Shown piece after piece: positions 44,685 to 55,974 of a stretch of DNA of 64,000 bases (within the stretch, counting starts at the first letter, position 1; each line of letters begins with the position of its first letter). The notes beneath the pieces are model-generated. The model was not told the origin of the DNA. It saw only the letters and a list, made by a program, of their open reading frames with translations, and did not search any database. The stretch comes from Ophiura sarsii (taxonomy: Eukaryota > Echinodermata > Ophiuroidea > Amphilepidida > Ophiuridae), in the NCBI GenBank assembly GCA_035610835.1, contig CM069450.1, forward strand, positions 28,579,503 through 28,643,502, written 5' to 3'. The position numbers and the translations under genes are program-made.

Positions 44685-44987
44685 ATGAACAATGAGGGTT
44701 CCGACTCTTGAGCCATAGGAAATTCAATTTATCAATGCAGCACTAAAATTGAAGAAAGAGCTGCTGAGGATGACCTGGAAAACCTTGAGGACATATTGGA
44801 TCGATGAGATACAAAGAACAAAGAAGAACCATTATTAAAAGCACCAAACAAGTTGCAAAGTATAGTAAAGTTTGAGGAAATGGAATCATCAACATCAAGA
44901 GGAATAAGTAACACGAATGGAGAGGAGATGACTGAAAGGACAGCAGCTGACCAACATCTCATATTTGATGATATAATATTTTGCTAA
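44685..44987 (+). pseudogene. 101-codon coding-like frame with two in-frame TGA codons
   Basis: From ATG at 44,685 to TAA at 44,985, one frame stays open except for TGA at 44,709 and 44,805. It reads MNNEGSDS-stop, AIGNSIYQCSTKIEERAAED, DLENLEDILDR-stop, then DTKNKEEPLLKAPNKLQSIV and on to LIFDDIIFC. The composition is acidic and hydrophilic, unlike random AT-rich DNA. Both interruptions are TGA, which a single CGA-to-TGA transition could produce, so a decayed exon or retrocopy is plausible. No family is recognised, and chance openness cannot be excluded. Confidence 0.35.
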
Positions 44988-45439
44988 AGAAAGACAAAGC
45001 CAAATTGATAGTCACATTTACAAGAAACCCTTATAATGCAATAATGTTAAAAGTTTTAAAAAAAATGTACACCTCCCTGTGACGTAATCGAAAAACCTAA
45101 AACGGACTTGCTAATGAATCAGGTTCAATGGCGTGTCGACAGGGGGCGGGGTCCATGAAGGCATTTTACTCCTTTTCTATCCAATTTTAAGGAGTAATCG
45201 GTTGAATCGATACCAATTCAATATAAAAATTGTATTTTTTTCGCGCGCTACTCTCGCATATTTCAAGGATATCATTATATTATGTAAACATTCTTGCTTT
45301 TGAAGTAATGCAGAAGCTATTTTATGTAACAATGGTTCTGGTTTGTTTGAGGAAATCTTGATTCTTAGAACCATGCTCATGAGGAAGAAATAACTTTTTG
45401 CACCCCTGGTTATGACAAGAGACACGAATGAAATACGAA

Positions 45440-45558
45440 AATGTATTGACCATGGTGCTTTGGTTTATTGTTATCCGTTATATATAATTGTTGTTAAAAG
45501 CGCAATGATCAATTTTGGAATTGTGCTATATAAGCACCGTTTATTATTATTATTATTA
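45440..45558 (+). mobile_element. L2/CR1-like LINE 3' tail
   Basis: AAAAGCGCAATGATCAATTT, then GTGCTATATAAGCACCG with a (TTA)n tail ending at about 45,558: the same terminal architecture as 21,580-21,628 and (reversed) 36,584-36,650. No coding part remains. 44,988-45,439 and 45,559-46,320 are anonymous. Confidence 0.7.
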
Positions 45559-46324
45559 TAAAGGTCGTATTTTTTATGTCCCGTACACTTGTCTCAAGTT
45601 CCACACAGCTCGATTTCACACAGCATGAACATATCTATAGAATTCGACGATATACATGAAATGTAATAAAATGATATAGATCAATGTTCTATGACACACA
45701 CCTCCGGGTAATTCCGATCATAATACGCGTCGAGGAATCGCGAGTCTCTTCACCAACTGATGTACCGATCAATTACGAAAGGATCTCCGACTGGATGCTT
45801 TGAGTGAGAAGCAGAAGAATAAATAGCACAACTTATTTTGTCTTCATAGTAACTGAAGCGTCAACTTAACATTTGAGAGCACCAAATTGAAGCGTGGTAA
45901 GAGGCTACATGTAGTGACATCTGATTAATTTACGCTAGAGTTCACCGAGTAATAATAATCGAAGGCATATTTTATGATCACTCCTCACTGAGTACCCTCA
46001 TCGTATAAGAGCTAACAAGCCTTACCATGAGATTTGAGATGGAGAGGAGAAGATTGTTAACATATTACTAAATTATAAGGATGTGGTCAAAGCGTGCTCT
46101 AACCATGTATGAAAGAGTGAATGTCGTTAAATCCATCACATTACGATTCCATCTCTACCCTTACACGTTTGAGACTATCGTAACCCCTATTTTCAAGCTT
46201 TTACAGGGTAATACATCTTCCCCCTCCTACCATTTCTCAGATTTATTTCACACCGCACCATCTCTCTCTCAAGCATGGTCCAATGTTTTAGGCGTGGTGT
46301 CATTCATTGGATAATTTGCTGGGT

Positions 46325-46760
46325 GGAACAATACTCCCAAAGTGTGACATTTGAAAGTGGTTGTGTTTACATATTCAAACTTTGAACTTCAATTTGTTAT
46401 TAATATCTATTGATATTTCAGATTTTGTAAAATCAAAAGTTCAAATTTCGAGAAAAAATAATGTAGTATCCCTAGAGCAGGTTGTATTTTTAAAAATCTG
46501 CCCAGTTGGGTCATACTCAAGGTCCCACGGCATGCAGTCAAAGGGTGTTGGATATGCCAATTCTTGAGTGGATTAATCGAACTAAGAGCCCAACGTGCGA
46601 CTTTTGAAAGTTCTTGTGTTAAGAAATGCAATGTTTGAATTTCATTTGATTTAAGAAATTTTGCTATTTCAGACTTTGTAATCAAAAGTTCAAACTTCGA
46701 GAGAAGTTACGATATAGTATCTCTAGAGCAGATTTTAGTTTTACAACTTAGGCCAATGGG
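46325..46760. repeat. Tandem duplication, two units of about 250 bp
   Basis: CCAAAGTGTGACATTTGAAA to CCTAGAGCAGGTTGTATTTT (46,337-46,490) recurs as CCAACGTGCGACTTTTGAAA to TCTAGAGCAGATTTTAGTTT (46,589-46,742), with matching GATTTTGTAAAATCAAAAGT-like middles. Diverged. No gene. 46,761-47,240 is anonymous. Confidence 0.75.
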
Positions 46761-47240
46761 GGCTATAGGTCAACATGTGGCAAGAGATGTGGCAAGTCTG
46801 TAGACTGCCTTTTGGGTCCCGACATGTCGTCCTGGTTGTCAGTACTAGCTTCATGGCCAGTCAACCTGTCAAAAACATATTGCAAAATAAACCGGTAACT
46901 GGAACGTAATGATATTGGCAAAGTTCAACTATTTTGTTCAATTGCTTGCACATTCCTTAGATGAATATCTGAAAGATGTGAACAAATGTATAATCATAAT
47001 GGAAAACCTGATAAAACAACCGTAGCCAAATGATACAGGACTACCGTTTCGGAGGAGTGTAACATTTACCACATGATTGTATAGTATCACATTTGAAAGC
47101 TTTGAAAATAAATTGTAAAGACGTATTGAGTACCTCTTATATATAGTTAATTTAGGAGCGTACAACTGACTAATCGTGTTGTTCTAAGTCTTATAATAGC
47201 CAAATTTCATATTCATATACCTACTATATAAAATACACGG

Positions 47241-47661
47241 CCAAATGTGATGCGATCTGTGAAAACCCGCCACATGGTGGCATTTTTCATATTGGAGATA
47301 TTTATATCATAAGAAAGCTAAAACTGTGCTGATTACAGAACTGTTACGATCATTTTCTACGATCACTACAAAAAAAGTTATGAGTGAATGATGATTGTGA
47401 TGTCATCAAAAGTTACAAAACAAGAAATCATGAAAACAGGCCAAAAAAGATACATAATTCAATATAATAACATTATAAGGTGAATAATAAAAGTTTTTGA
47501 AGGTGAAATTTTATGAAAGATGATGATACAAAGTATTGGAAACTAATTTTCTTTAAAAAAATCTATAAAAAAAATAAAAAAAAAAATTCTAAAATTACCC
47601 ATAATCCCTAGTTCACATTTTGCGACATCCGACGGGTTTTCACAGATCACATCACAAATGT
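47241..47661. mobile_element. MITE with terminal AAATGTGATGCGATCTGTGA repeat
   Basis: CCAAATGTGATGCGATCTGT then GAAAACCCGCC at the left faces GACGGGTTTTCACAGATCAC then ATCACAAATG at the right (about 30 bp, few mismatches). The interior is A-rich and non-coding. Confidence 0.8.
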
Positions 47662-47848
47662 GTTTGTTTGAATTACGTTTCCATGTACATGCTGAACAAT
47701 TATCTGCAATGAGCAAAATACTTTTATAACGTGACGTGCGTTTGGAGAATTATTCGCATAGCGGAGAGGAGGGACCAAAACACACACAGAATAGTTTAAC
47801 ATAATATGCATTATCATGTATTCACTAAACGTTCAACATACTCATATA

Positions 47849-48488
47849 CAGGGTGAGTCAAAAAGACTGCAATAGTGGAAAGAAGACATTTTGTTTTCAA
47901 AACCAAAATGAATTTAAAACTTTTTAAACGTTGCAAGAATGATGTATTTAATCCTAACTTTGTGTGAAAAATTGAAGTCGATCACATTTTTCGTTTGTCT
48001 TTGGTGACCCTCTTTGCTGCACAACCAAATTTTCCTTGTTTGTCCACGAGCACAGTGATTTTCATTTGAAATGGCACACATTTCATTTTCATATAAACAA
48101 AAAAATGGAAAATTTCAGTTTTTTATTAAATTTAGAACATTATACGCTTTCACAGCATGGGTATGATTATAATTTATTATGTAAAAAAGAAAGGATGCAT
48201 CAAATTCCAATAACATCACAAATGAACTCAAGTTTCCAAATTTGAATGGGAGACACGTTTTGCGATCTGATGCATATTTTGGGTATCTCGTGGACAAACG
48301 TGTGAAATGGGTGCACTGGTCAAAAGGTTCACCAAAGGCAAACGGAAAATTATATTGACTTCATTTTTTCACACAAAGTTAGGATTAAATACATCATTCT
48401 TGCAACGTTTAAAAGGTTTTAAAATTCATTTTGGTTTTGAAAACAAAATGGCTTCCTTCCACTATTGCAGTCTTTTTGACTCACCCTG
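47849..48488. mobile_element. CAGGGTGAGTCAAAAAG Tc1/mariner-type MITE, copy 2
   Basis: TA sites lie at 47,847-47,848 and 48,489-48,490. The ends are identical in type to copy 1, and the internal unique sequence (GATGCATCAAATTCCAATAA, GGGTATCTCGTGGACAAACG) is the reverse complement of copy 1's interior, so the two copies inserted in opposite orientations. 48,491-49,188 is anonymous. Confidence 0.93.
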
Positions 48489-49188
48489 TATAGCAAACAA
48501 CAGCCAGAATTTTGACTAATCATTTATAAAACTAAAGTGAATCGTACCAATCTGAGCTTCTGTATAAATCAGAAGCATCAGCTGTTGTGTAAATTAAAAC
48601 GTGGCCTAAATTATTATTGGTAACCTCCAGGTGTGGCGAGTCAGCTCGAATTGCTTTTCCACGTATTCTGAATTAGGTTTCGTACTCGGCGGTAAAGTTG
48701 CCAGTTCAAGTAATCGTGGCCTAATTGATAAACATAGAAATATCTCAAATTAAGGTAAATCAACGTCACAACAATACACTTAAACAATAATAGAAATGGG
48801 ATACTTGGAAATCTCTATTTTGTTAAATTCCAAGCAAATTTGTATTTTCTACTTGTTGTTTGCTGTTTTCATCTGTAACACTAATAAGTATGATTACTAC
48901 TATACGTACATGTAGATGTTTATGCTTTGTTTGAAATGTGAGGAATTGAATAAATAAAACTGAAATATAAGGTAAAGATTCCTAAATTTGGTATTCTTGC
49001 CTCGTCGACATACATGCAAGCTATAACAATGTCGTTGTATAATGGGTAGAAGTAAACTGAATGCGCAAACTATATACAAATTGGCGTTTGTAATTCGTAT
49101 TTGTAAATAACATTTACGGTTGCGGGTAATCCTACAATCTTAATGAAATAACTCAATACATTCCGATTATTAAAACAATATGGCGCGA

Positions 49189-49210
49189 CCCCCCCCCCCC
49201 CCCCCCCCCC
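49189..49210. repeat. C22 homopolymer
   Basis: 22 consecutive C directly after ATGGCGCGA. Length may be affected by assembly. Similar runs: 14,136-14,153 (C18), 43,969-43,987 (G19), 52,412-52,441 (G30) and 55,975-55,996 (G22). Confidence 0.9.
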
Positions 49211-49294
49211 AGCTTTCTTTTTATTGAATTCCCATCAAGGTTTACTAACTAACATAGGGAATGTTTCTAATAGTTGTTGCCATACCAAGTAAGC

Positions 49295-49547
49295 TTAACA
49301 CTTTCCACGCCCCTATATAGTTTTACCATCGCTAAACAGATTTTCAGAAACCTTTTCCAACTTCCCAAAGTCTTATCTCAATAAGTACTGAGCCACTACC
49401 AGGCATAGTTGTACTTATTTTAACCCATTCTTCATGGTGACTCCAAACATGGTAATTACTGTCAATATTGTTTGCATTTTTGAAACATTTTGTAAAATTT
49501 CGGAATGTATGTCTTCTGTAGACGGTTGCCGCGGGGAAAGTGATAAC
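49295..49547 (-). mobile_element. TTAACACTTTC-family MITE, copy B
   Basis: The ends are TTAACACTTTCCACGC and GCGGGGAAAGTGATAAC. The interior closely matches copy D (ACAGATTTTCAGAAACCTTT, CATGGTGACTCCAAACATGG). The minus-strand frame includes YHVWSHHEEWVKIS, then GSVLIEI, paralleled in copies C and D. Confidence 0.85.
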
Positions 49548-50266
49548 ATTCGATATGGTGTCCAATCACCAATCACTTAAAAAGCTTAAAACAAAGAGCA
49601 AAACAAACTAAATCGAGAAAATTCAAAATAACCGTTCGCACAAGTCGAGGCACATGTTTTATTTGTAATAAAACCATATGAAAGGATTTCTATTATATGA
49701 AACGCTTTTTTTTCTTTTTCACACATTAGAAATGTCATCAAAATGACTTCGCATTCACTATAAGCTTCTTTAAGTCATTAAGTGTATTGTGTAGTGCATG
49801 TGTTTTTATAAATCCATTCATCTACAAAGTTGAATATTTCGTAGTGATTTGAATTTACGGCTCCAGAGTATGCTGAGCGCTTAACGGAAAGAAACCCAGG
49901 GATGCCTACGTTAGTATTATTTCTGAAAAGGGTAAACAGACATGGATGACTTAAAGCATGCTTGAGGTCTTCTTATTAAATATTAGGGTTTATTAGCTCA
50001 CATATTGAATGTGATTTTGTAGAGGTGCTGCGGGGTGTTCCTCATGTATGGTCTCCAATTGCTAACATGACTAAAGGTTGTTGTTTTATCATGACAGCGT
50101 CAAATTAAACTAAATTACAATTGATTTGCCCTCACTGTGAATGATCGGGCCCTGTGGTTGTGCAATACATCGTACTAAAGCATTTTATATTCTGTCTTCA
50201 TCATAACTTTACGATTATCTAAACATAATGTTTCCCTTGAAAAATATTGATATTGCAATATATATA

Positions 50267-50458
50267 TTAACACTTTCAACGTATGCAGACGACAGTTCCA
50301 AAAAATCGCAACATTTTTCAAAATTTCAAAATTATTTAGTTTCATTACCATATTTGGAAATAAGTACAAAGATGCCTAGTAGTAGTGGTTCAGTAATTTT
50401 TGAGATAGACTTTGAAAATAAGGAAAGGTTTCTGATTTTTTTTATATATAGGGTTAAC
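50267..50458 (+). mobile_element. TTAACACTTTC-family MITE, copy C
   Basis: TTAACACTTTCAACG start and TAGGGTTAA end. The interior is in the opposite orientation to copies B and D. The plus frame includes LSTYADDSSKKSQ and SGSVIFEIDFENKERF, matching VILIEIDFESWERF in copy D. 49,548-50,266 is anonymous; 50,459-50,758 is anonymous with a GTCTGTCTGTCCGTCC word. Confidence 0.8.
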
Positions 50459-50760
50459 CACTAAGCCATTATATTATCATAATACTATTTTTGGCGAGTC
50501 TGTCTGTCCGTCCAATGACTCCGAGCGCGGATTCCTGCCCATCTTTCCGTGCAATCGTTATACGCAGGGATCTTCGCCCCACGTAGCAACCAGTGCCACG
50601 CAACAGTCACGAAGTGACACGCACGGCCAACACCGAAATTTTGATTTTCTTTAACCGGCAAGCTACTATTTGGACTAAAACAGTGGCTTAATGAGTGAGT
50701 GATTACATATGGTCTTCGCCCACAATAGTTTTATCATGGACATAGCTACATTTCTATATA

Positions 50761-51787
50761 CGAGGGTCATTCAATAAGTTCTACCTCCTACCTCATAACT
50801 TTGCTATTGTACAAGCCAGTCGTATGAAATATTCCTCAATTGAAGCTCTGAATCTCAGCTACAAAATCATAGTTAATTGGTCTGTATACTTATTGTACTT
50901 TTTTGGATATGCAGTAACAACCAAACTTCCATTTAGTGCGACGGAAACGGGTAAAAAACAGCCAAATGTCTCCTAAGTTCTATTCATTTAGCCAATTCTA
51001 AGAGCCAAAATGTACTTATCGGTCAATTACAATCGTTCTAAGTTACAAATATCTCTTGAACAGACTTTAAACAATACAAGTGACTGTTTTTTGGCGGAAA
51101 ATGCTCTCTAATTACCCAGAACCAGACCAGTACAGCCATCAATTTTATCAATTTTATCCCTACCCTAGAGACCGATGCAAAAGTCATATTTGCTTTTCAT
51201 AGGAACTAAGAGATCTTCATCATACAGGACTAAATGGATATATTTCAAGTCTCTTGAAGATATATTTTTCTATCACTGACTACCTGATTAACTATTCTAA
51301 ATATTGCATATAAGGAAAACTGATAAAGTTACTATCATGTTAAGATTTAACATTCGAGGCATCACTGTGGCTTGACTGAATATCAGTATTCCAGTATGCT
51401 AAAGGCGTGTCAATACATTCGAATTGATATTATACTATTTGCAAGCTACAAAGGTTAATATTGCATACAATCTGATTTATACACGATAGTACTAATATTA
51501 TATTCAGAAATCATCCATTGTGTTCTATTTTGAGTATACCTAATCATACAATACGGAGAGAAAACGAAAACATATGTATTTATCTTTGGGATAATTTTCC
51601 GTGTCCGTTGTCCAAAATCTCTCTCTGGCTTTGATTGCATCATGACAAAAGTAAAATAGGTATAAACTAGAATTTAATATCAATGTGTAGCTATGATTCA
51701 GAGCTATAATCATGACAAATGTCACGAAGCTGACATTTATATTGGCGATGTATGAGTGAGGAGGTAGAACTTATTGAATGACCCTCG
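50761..51787. mobile_element. Tc1/mariner-type element, 1,027 bp, non-coding
   Basis: TA sites lie at 50,759-50,760 and 51,788-51,789. The ends are CGAGGGTCATTCAATAAGTT followed by CTACCTCC, mirrored exactly at the right. This terminus is typical of mariner elements. The length fits a decayed full element, but no transposase frame or D,D34D motif was seen. Confidence 0.88.
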
Positions 51788-51961
51788 TAGATAGGCTGTT
51801 TGTTATCCTCAAAGATCGTATAGTAATAAGCATTTATACAAGAAATATTTTACGAACTTTTCTACATGTAAACAACAAAATCTTACACTGTTGCTACGCG
51901 CCCGCGTATAAACATAACATGGCGCATGCGATTGCCGGCGCATGCGTAATGGCGTAGACCG

Positions 51962-52360
51962 TAAGGTAGGTACGCGTTCGTGGCGCAAGTTGGATCTTAT
52001 GGGTGGGTAAAAGGACCGTGTCTCCGCAGTAATCCTTCAGTAGACCTACAAAACGGCGCACCACGAGGAGACGAGAAAAAAAATTCAATCATACAGCCAG
52101 GATATAAAGATGACTCCAATTTACTTTAACTCCCCGGTGTGTATATGTATGAGTTAAACCTAAGGTGCGTAAGCGTTCGTGGCGCAAACTGGGTCTTATG
52201 GGGCCGCAAAGGACCGTGTTACCGCAGTGCAAACCCTTCAGTAGTTCTACAAAACGGCGCACGAGGAGACGAGAACAAAATGTCAATCATACAGCTAGGA
52301 TAGAAAGAGGACTCCTATTAACTTTAACTCCCGGGCGTGTATTATTGTATGGGTTAAACC
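51962..52360. repeat. Tandem duplication, two 199-bp units
   Basis: Unit 1 (51,962-52,160) and unit 2 (52,161-52,360) share GCGTTCGTGGCGCAA, AAAGGACCGTGT, CCTTCAGTAG, CAAAACGGCGCAC, GAGGAGACGAGAA and TTAACTCCC...GGTTAAACC. They are GC-richer than the surroundings and open on the minus strand (RLLV.RRFV.LLK), but no protein family is recognised. Confidence 0.85.
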
Positions 52361-52411
52361 GGGAGTTAACTATGCATATGATCAGGATGAAAAAGGGTGA
52401 AATGGGGAGGT

Positions 52412-52449
52412 GGGGGGGGGGGGGGGGGGGGGGGGGGGGGGCGGGGGGG
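52412..52449. repeat. G30 homopolymer plus G7
   Basis: 30 consecutive G, one C, then 7 G: the longest homopolymer in the window. Confidence 0.9.
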
Positions 52450-53500
52450 CAATCATGTGATGTCTGTTATATAAATGAGAATGTTACATGGATATCGGTG
52501 TTTGAATACATACGTTTAGGCATGCTATTTGAGGAATAATTAATGTCAGTAGGCAGGAAAATAACTTACGGATATTGCACGCACAGTTCTCAAGACTGGA
52601 CACAGATGATCTTGCTGATAAACCCCTCCTCCTCCTCCCCCCGCCGACTCTAAAACTAAAACCCCTCTGAAACCCCACTATAAAACCCTAACCCTAGGCC
52701 TGCACATATACTGAATTACATAGTATGTGCATTGGGTGGGCTACCTGGATTTAAGGGGACATGGGGTTCCTGTATCACGGGGCATCTGGAATATTAAGGG
52801 CACCTGTAATAACTGGATGTTAAGAGTAAGAGTACACATCCCATGAACCCACATCCCGAGAACCGCGAAATCTAGTATTATATAATTTCAAATTGCCTAC
52901 TTGAATAATTATGCATTTATTTTTATTTAACAAGTCTCAAGGAGAAGACAAAATGAGCATGACGATGAACAAACGTTTCCATATAAATGGATCTTGTATT
53001 ATGTAGCCGAGTATGTCACAAAAAAGAGGTTCAGTCCATATTGTCCGTTTGTCGGTGGGTAGCCTAGGGTCCTTTGTTTGTTTGTTTGTTTGTTTGTTTA
53101 ATTCTTTGTTTATATGTGTAGGTGCATTGCATTTTTATATTTTTCAATTGCTCAGATATGATTGTAAAACCCATTACATTGGCATATCTCAAATACACTA
53201 TTCTGGATGCTCCGATATAGTTAAACATGGATTAGGCCTATATGCATTATAAATTACTATCCATTGCGTGGGGTAGCTATTATGAATATTCAAAAACCTT
53301 CGAATCGATTTGATTTAGCTATGAACTAGTTGTTCCGGATTTCACCATGGCTACTTCTGAAACAGGTGGATAGTTACTATTTTGGTCGCCAACTTCTTGG
53401 CCCCTTCTCGAGCATATTTAAACACGTGTTTAATCTAGACACGCGATTAACTTTGACTTTAAACAGGAACAAGTGTATTTTAGGTCCCATATACTTGTAT
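52450..53500. other. No recognisable gene
   Basis: Anonymous, with a C-rich stretch (about 52,620-52,705, ending in CCCTAACCCTAGG) and a short (GTTT)n run at 53,076-53,100. Confidence 0.45.
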
Positions 53501-53501
53501 A

Positions 53502-53596
53502 CCAGTACCGTTCAATACTGGGACATAACAAATGCTAGTATCGGTCGATTCTGGTATGAGTATACCAAATAGGGTTCGAGTATCGAGCGATACTGA
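53502..53596. repeat. Three CCAGTATCG-type palindromes
   Basis: CCAGTACCGTTCAATACTGG (53,502), CTAGTATCGGTCGATTCTGG (53,535) and CGAGTATCGAGCGATACTGA (53,577). A preceding TTTTAGGTCCCATATACTTG is the reverse of the border block at 23,201. 53,597-53,935 is anonymous; a 79-codon frame at 53,653 is motif-free. Confidence 0.85.
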
Positions 53597-53935
53597 ACGT
53601 TTTTATGAGTTTTTATGTACTATACTCGTACACATGATACCAGTGATTATTCTTGTGTTTATTAATGGATAATTGGTACATAATAGAAAACGTTTACGAA
53701 ATGGTCCGAATAATTAAAGGACGTCCTCCCTCAAAAATAACGCTGTCTGGAACTATTCTTGCCATAGGCTTAATAACGGCAAGGTTTGACGAAGCAGGTA
53801 CCTTTAAAAAGGAATACTTTGATGAAATTGTATATTCAGAGAATAGAAAAGTATGGCCCAAAATACAACCGAGCATACATGTTTTCTGCTAAAGGCTAAA
53901 CACAATGGTTGGCATAGAAATCCCCATTAGGGGTA

Positions 53936-54160
53936 AGGGTCCATATCCAAACTCTGAGTGCTTTTAAATTGTTTTTCTAGCGATTTCAAAGCGCTTTTCC
54001 AACGGTATTTCGTTCTATTGTTAAAAGCATCGGAAAAAGATCGGTGATTAACTAGAAACCTCTCTACTTATCTAGCGTTAACAATATAACTATTGTAGTA
54101 CTCTTGATGGCCCAATTAGTGAAGCAGACACATGAAAGCGCGAGGAAGATTGTGTTATTA
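53936..54160. repeat. Dispersed repeat, inverted partner of 31,121-31,350
   Basis: See the 31-kb entry. Conserved through AAAGCGCTTTTCCAACGGTA and GATCGGTGATTAACTAGAAA. Confidence 0.88.
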
Positions 54161-54249
54161 AGCTGACCAGTGTTCACCCGACCCCTGTTGTGACGTAGAG
54201 AGCGACCCATTTGCCAGATTGTACACCTATCGGGTTTCTAGTACAAGTC

Positions 54250-54620
54250 CCGGGGGGGGCACTGACATTTGAAAAGGGTATAGTTAGGTGCCGCGCTGAA
54301 GACCCCCTTTTCACCCTCTGCTGCTAGTTCTTATGACCCCCCCCCTTTTGAGCCTGCATCAGTTCTTAAGACCCCGTTTTCATTAAAAATTCAAAAATCG
54401 CGAAATTTTGCGTTCCAAAGCACCAATTTTGTGTTCCAAAGCCCAATTTTTCGAAAATTTTGCGTTCTTAAACCAAAATAAATCGAAAATTGAACTATAG
54501 GCTAGTTCTCAAGACCAATTTTTGGGGGAAAAAATCAGTTCCTATAAGACCATATTTTTCGTCATAAAATCCACTCAGTTCAGTTCTTTAGCCCCCTTTT
54601 TGAGACCCTGGGCGACCCCG
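54250..54620. repeat. Degenerate AGTTCTTAAGACCCC repeats
   Basis: AGTTCTTATGACCCCC, AGTTCTTAAGACCCCG, AGTTCTCAAGACC, AGTTCCTATAAGACC and AGTTCTTTAGCCCCC recur at irregular intervals with GCGTTCCAAAGC words between. Similar CTTAAGACCCCC and CACCCAAAGACCCC units occur at 63,150-63,265. Confidence 0.65.
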
Positions 54621-54827
54621 ACTCAAACGATATGTTTATAGCCGCCTATTCATTGCTAGGCTTATCGTAACACTTATAAAACTCGCCCATTGCTTGTGTG
54701 TTGGATTTCGATCACGACAGGAGCATGTGCAGATGCGATTTTTGTGTAAGTGGTCTGTGATTTTGTCAACATTAAATTTTTACTGTGATGTGATTTGTCG
54801 ATCTACATTGAATGCAAAAAGAAACAA

Positions 54828-54901
54828 CGCCCCCGGCTGGCCTCGAACCACCAACCTTTCGGGTAACAGCCGAACGCGCTTACCAATTGCGCCACGGAGG
54901 C
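54828..54901 (-). tRNA. tRNA-Asn(GTT)
   Basis: 74 nt, intronless. Acceptor GCCTCCG pairs with CGGGGGC (one G-T), with discriminator G. The D-stem is GCGC/GCGC. The anticodon stem TTCGG/CCGAA closes loop CTGTTAC with anticodon GTT; position 38 is C where A is usual. A box (TGGCGCAATTGG) and B box (GGTTCGAGGCC) are present. The T-stem GGTGG/CCAGC has one G-G mismatch. A TTTTT terminator lies at 54,816-54,820, about 8 nt downstream. The body matches the eukaryotic Asn tRNA consensus. It is probably functional, although the T-stem mismatch and C38 leave room for a pseudogene. Confidence 0.85.
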
Positions 54902-55319
54902 GGTTACTTACTAGACTGTTTTGGTTTGTCATGTTCACCCGTACACTTCCCCGTACACTTGCAAAGGGGCGTGTACATCTCAAGTGTTTGTCCTGGACAA
55001 AATCACATGACTCGCTTCGCTCCCAAGTCCTCGCGTGCCCGGCAAAAAGCCCATGATGCAATACTAAGTCGTAAAAGTGTGCACATAAATCGACAAAATG
55101 CTGTACAAACGAAATATAATCTAGAATTGTTTCAAAATAGTGTTATTCGTTACATTTAAATCAGAATTACTTTCTTTAACAGTAAATAATCAACTTTTGA
55201 ACGAGAAACTATCTTAAAACAACAAAGATTAAGAAATATAAAGCATTTTAAACATCCAATTTAGAGAAGAGTGGTATGTTGAACCATATTACTTTTGTTT
55301 GTTATTGCGTTCACATAGC

Positions 55320-55391
55320 GCATAGTTGGCTCAGCGGTAGAGCATTGGACTAGTAAACCGGAGGTCGTGGGTTCGACTCCTATCACGTCTT
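55320..55391 (+). tRNA. tRNA-Thr(AGT)-like, probably a pseudogene
   Basis: The D-arm GGCTCAGCGGTAGAGC, anticodon loop CTAGTAA (AGT) with a four-of-five paired stem (TTGGA/ACCGG), and T-arm GTGGG TTCGACT CCTAT are all recognisable. A and B boxes (TGGCTCAGCGG, GGTTCGACTCC) and a downstream TTTT are present. The acceptor halves GCATAGT and CACGTCT do not pair, so aminoacylation is doubtful. Confidence 0.55.
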
Positions 55392-55698
55392 GAAATTTTA
55401 TTTTAATCGTTTATATACATTTTGTATTAGTTTTCGATATTGTTTATCATTCGTATAATTATTCATTTTTGTTCAATTATAGTTTATTTTGGAATGTGGA
55501 ATTATTTGCGATTCATTTTAATTTTCCACTGACTGTTTAGTGTGCAAGGCATCATGAAATGTGAATGAACCGCGGTATACCACCGAACTGTCCTATTCCT
55601 ATGCAACATGCCAATACAATAGAAACTCTTTGTGTGTTATTATCGATTGAGCTAAACTTGTAAAGTAAATGCCAGCCGTTATGTAATACAAATCAATG

Positions 55699-55798
55699 NN
55701 NNNNNNNNNNNNNNNNNNNNNNNNNNNNNNNNNNNNNNNNNNNNNNNNNNNNNNNNNNNNNNNNNNNNNNNNNNNNNNNNNNNNNNNNNNNNNNNNNN
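55699..55798. other. Assembly gap (100 N)
   Basis: 100 consecutive N, a conventional placeholder length; the true distance is unknown. 55,392-55,698 on the left and 55,799-55,974 on the right hold nothing recognisable. Confidence 1.
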
Positions 55799-55974
55799 AA
55801 AGAATTCTGAAAAACTGATCAGACCACGGTACAAATCTTTTTGATACAGCCTGTATAAAAATAGTGTTTTGTTTTGTTCAAATCAAATATCTCCCAGTTT
55901 TTTTTCTCTCTTTTAATACCCGACTTTTTGTTGTTTGATGTCTGTGTCCGTGAGCTTATGTGTGACCTTTCTTC

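Noticed and set aside
44709..44807. Selenocysteine use of the two TGA codons
   Set aside because: No SECIS-like structure was recognised and no selenoprotein family resemblance; CGA-to-TGA decay is simpler.
53653..53892. 79-codon frame, open on both strands
   Set aside because: No motif and no related sequence in the window; cannot be distinguished from chance.
54694..55159. Plus- and minus-strand frames of 93-120 codons
   Set aside because: They run through the tRNA-Asn gene and its flanks, overlap each other on both strands and contain no domain.
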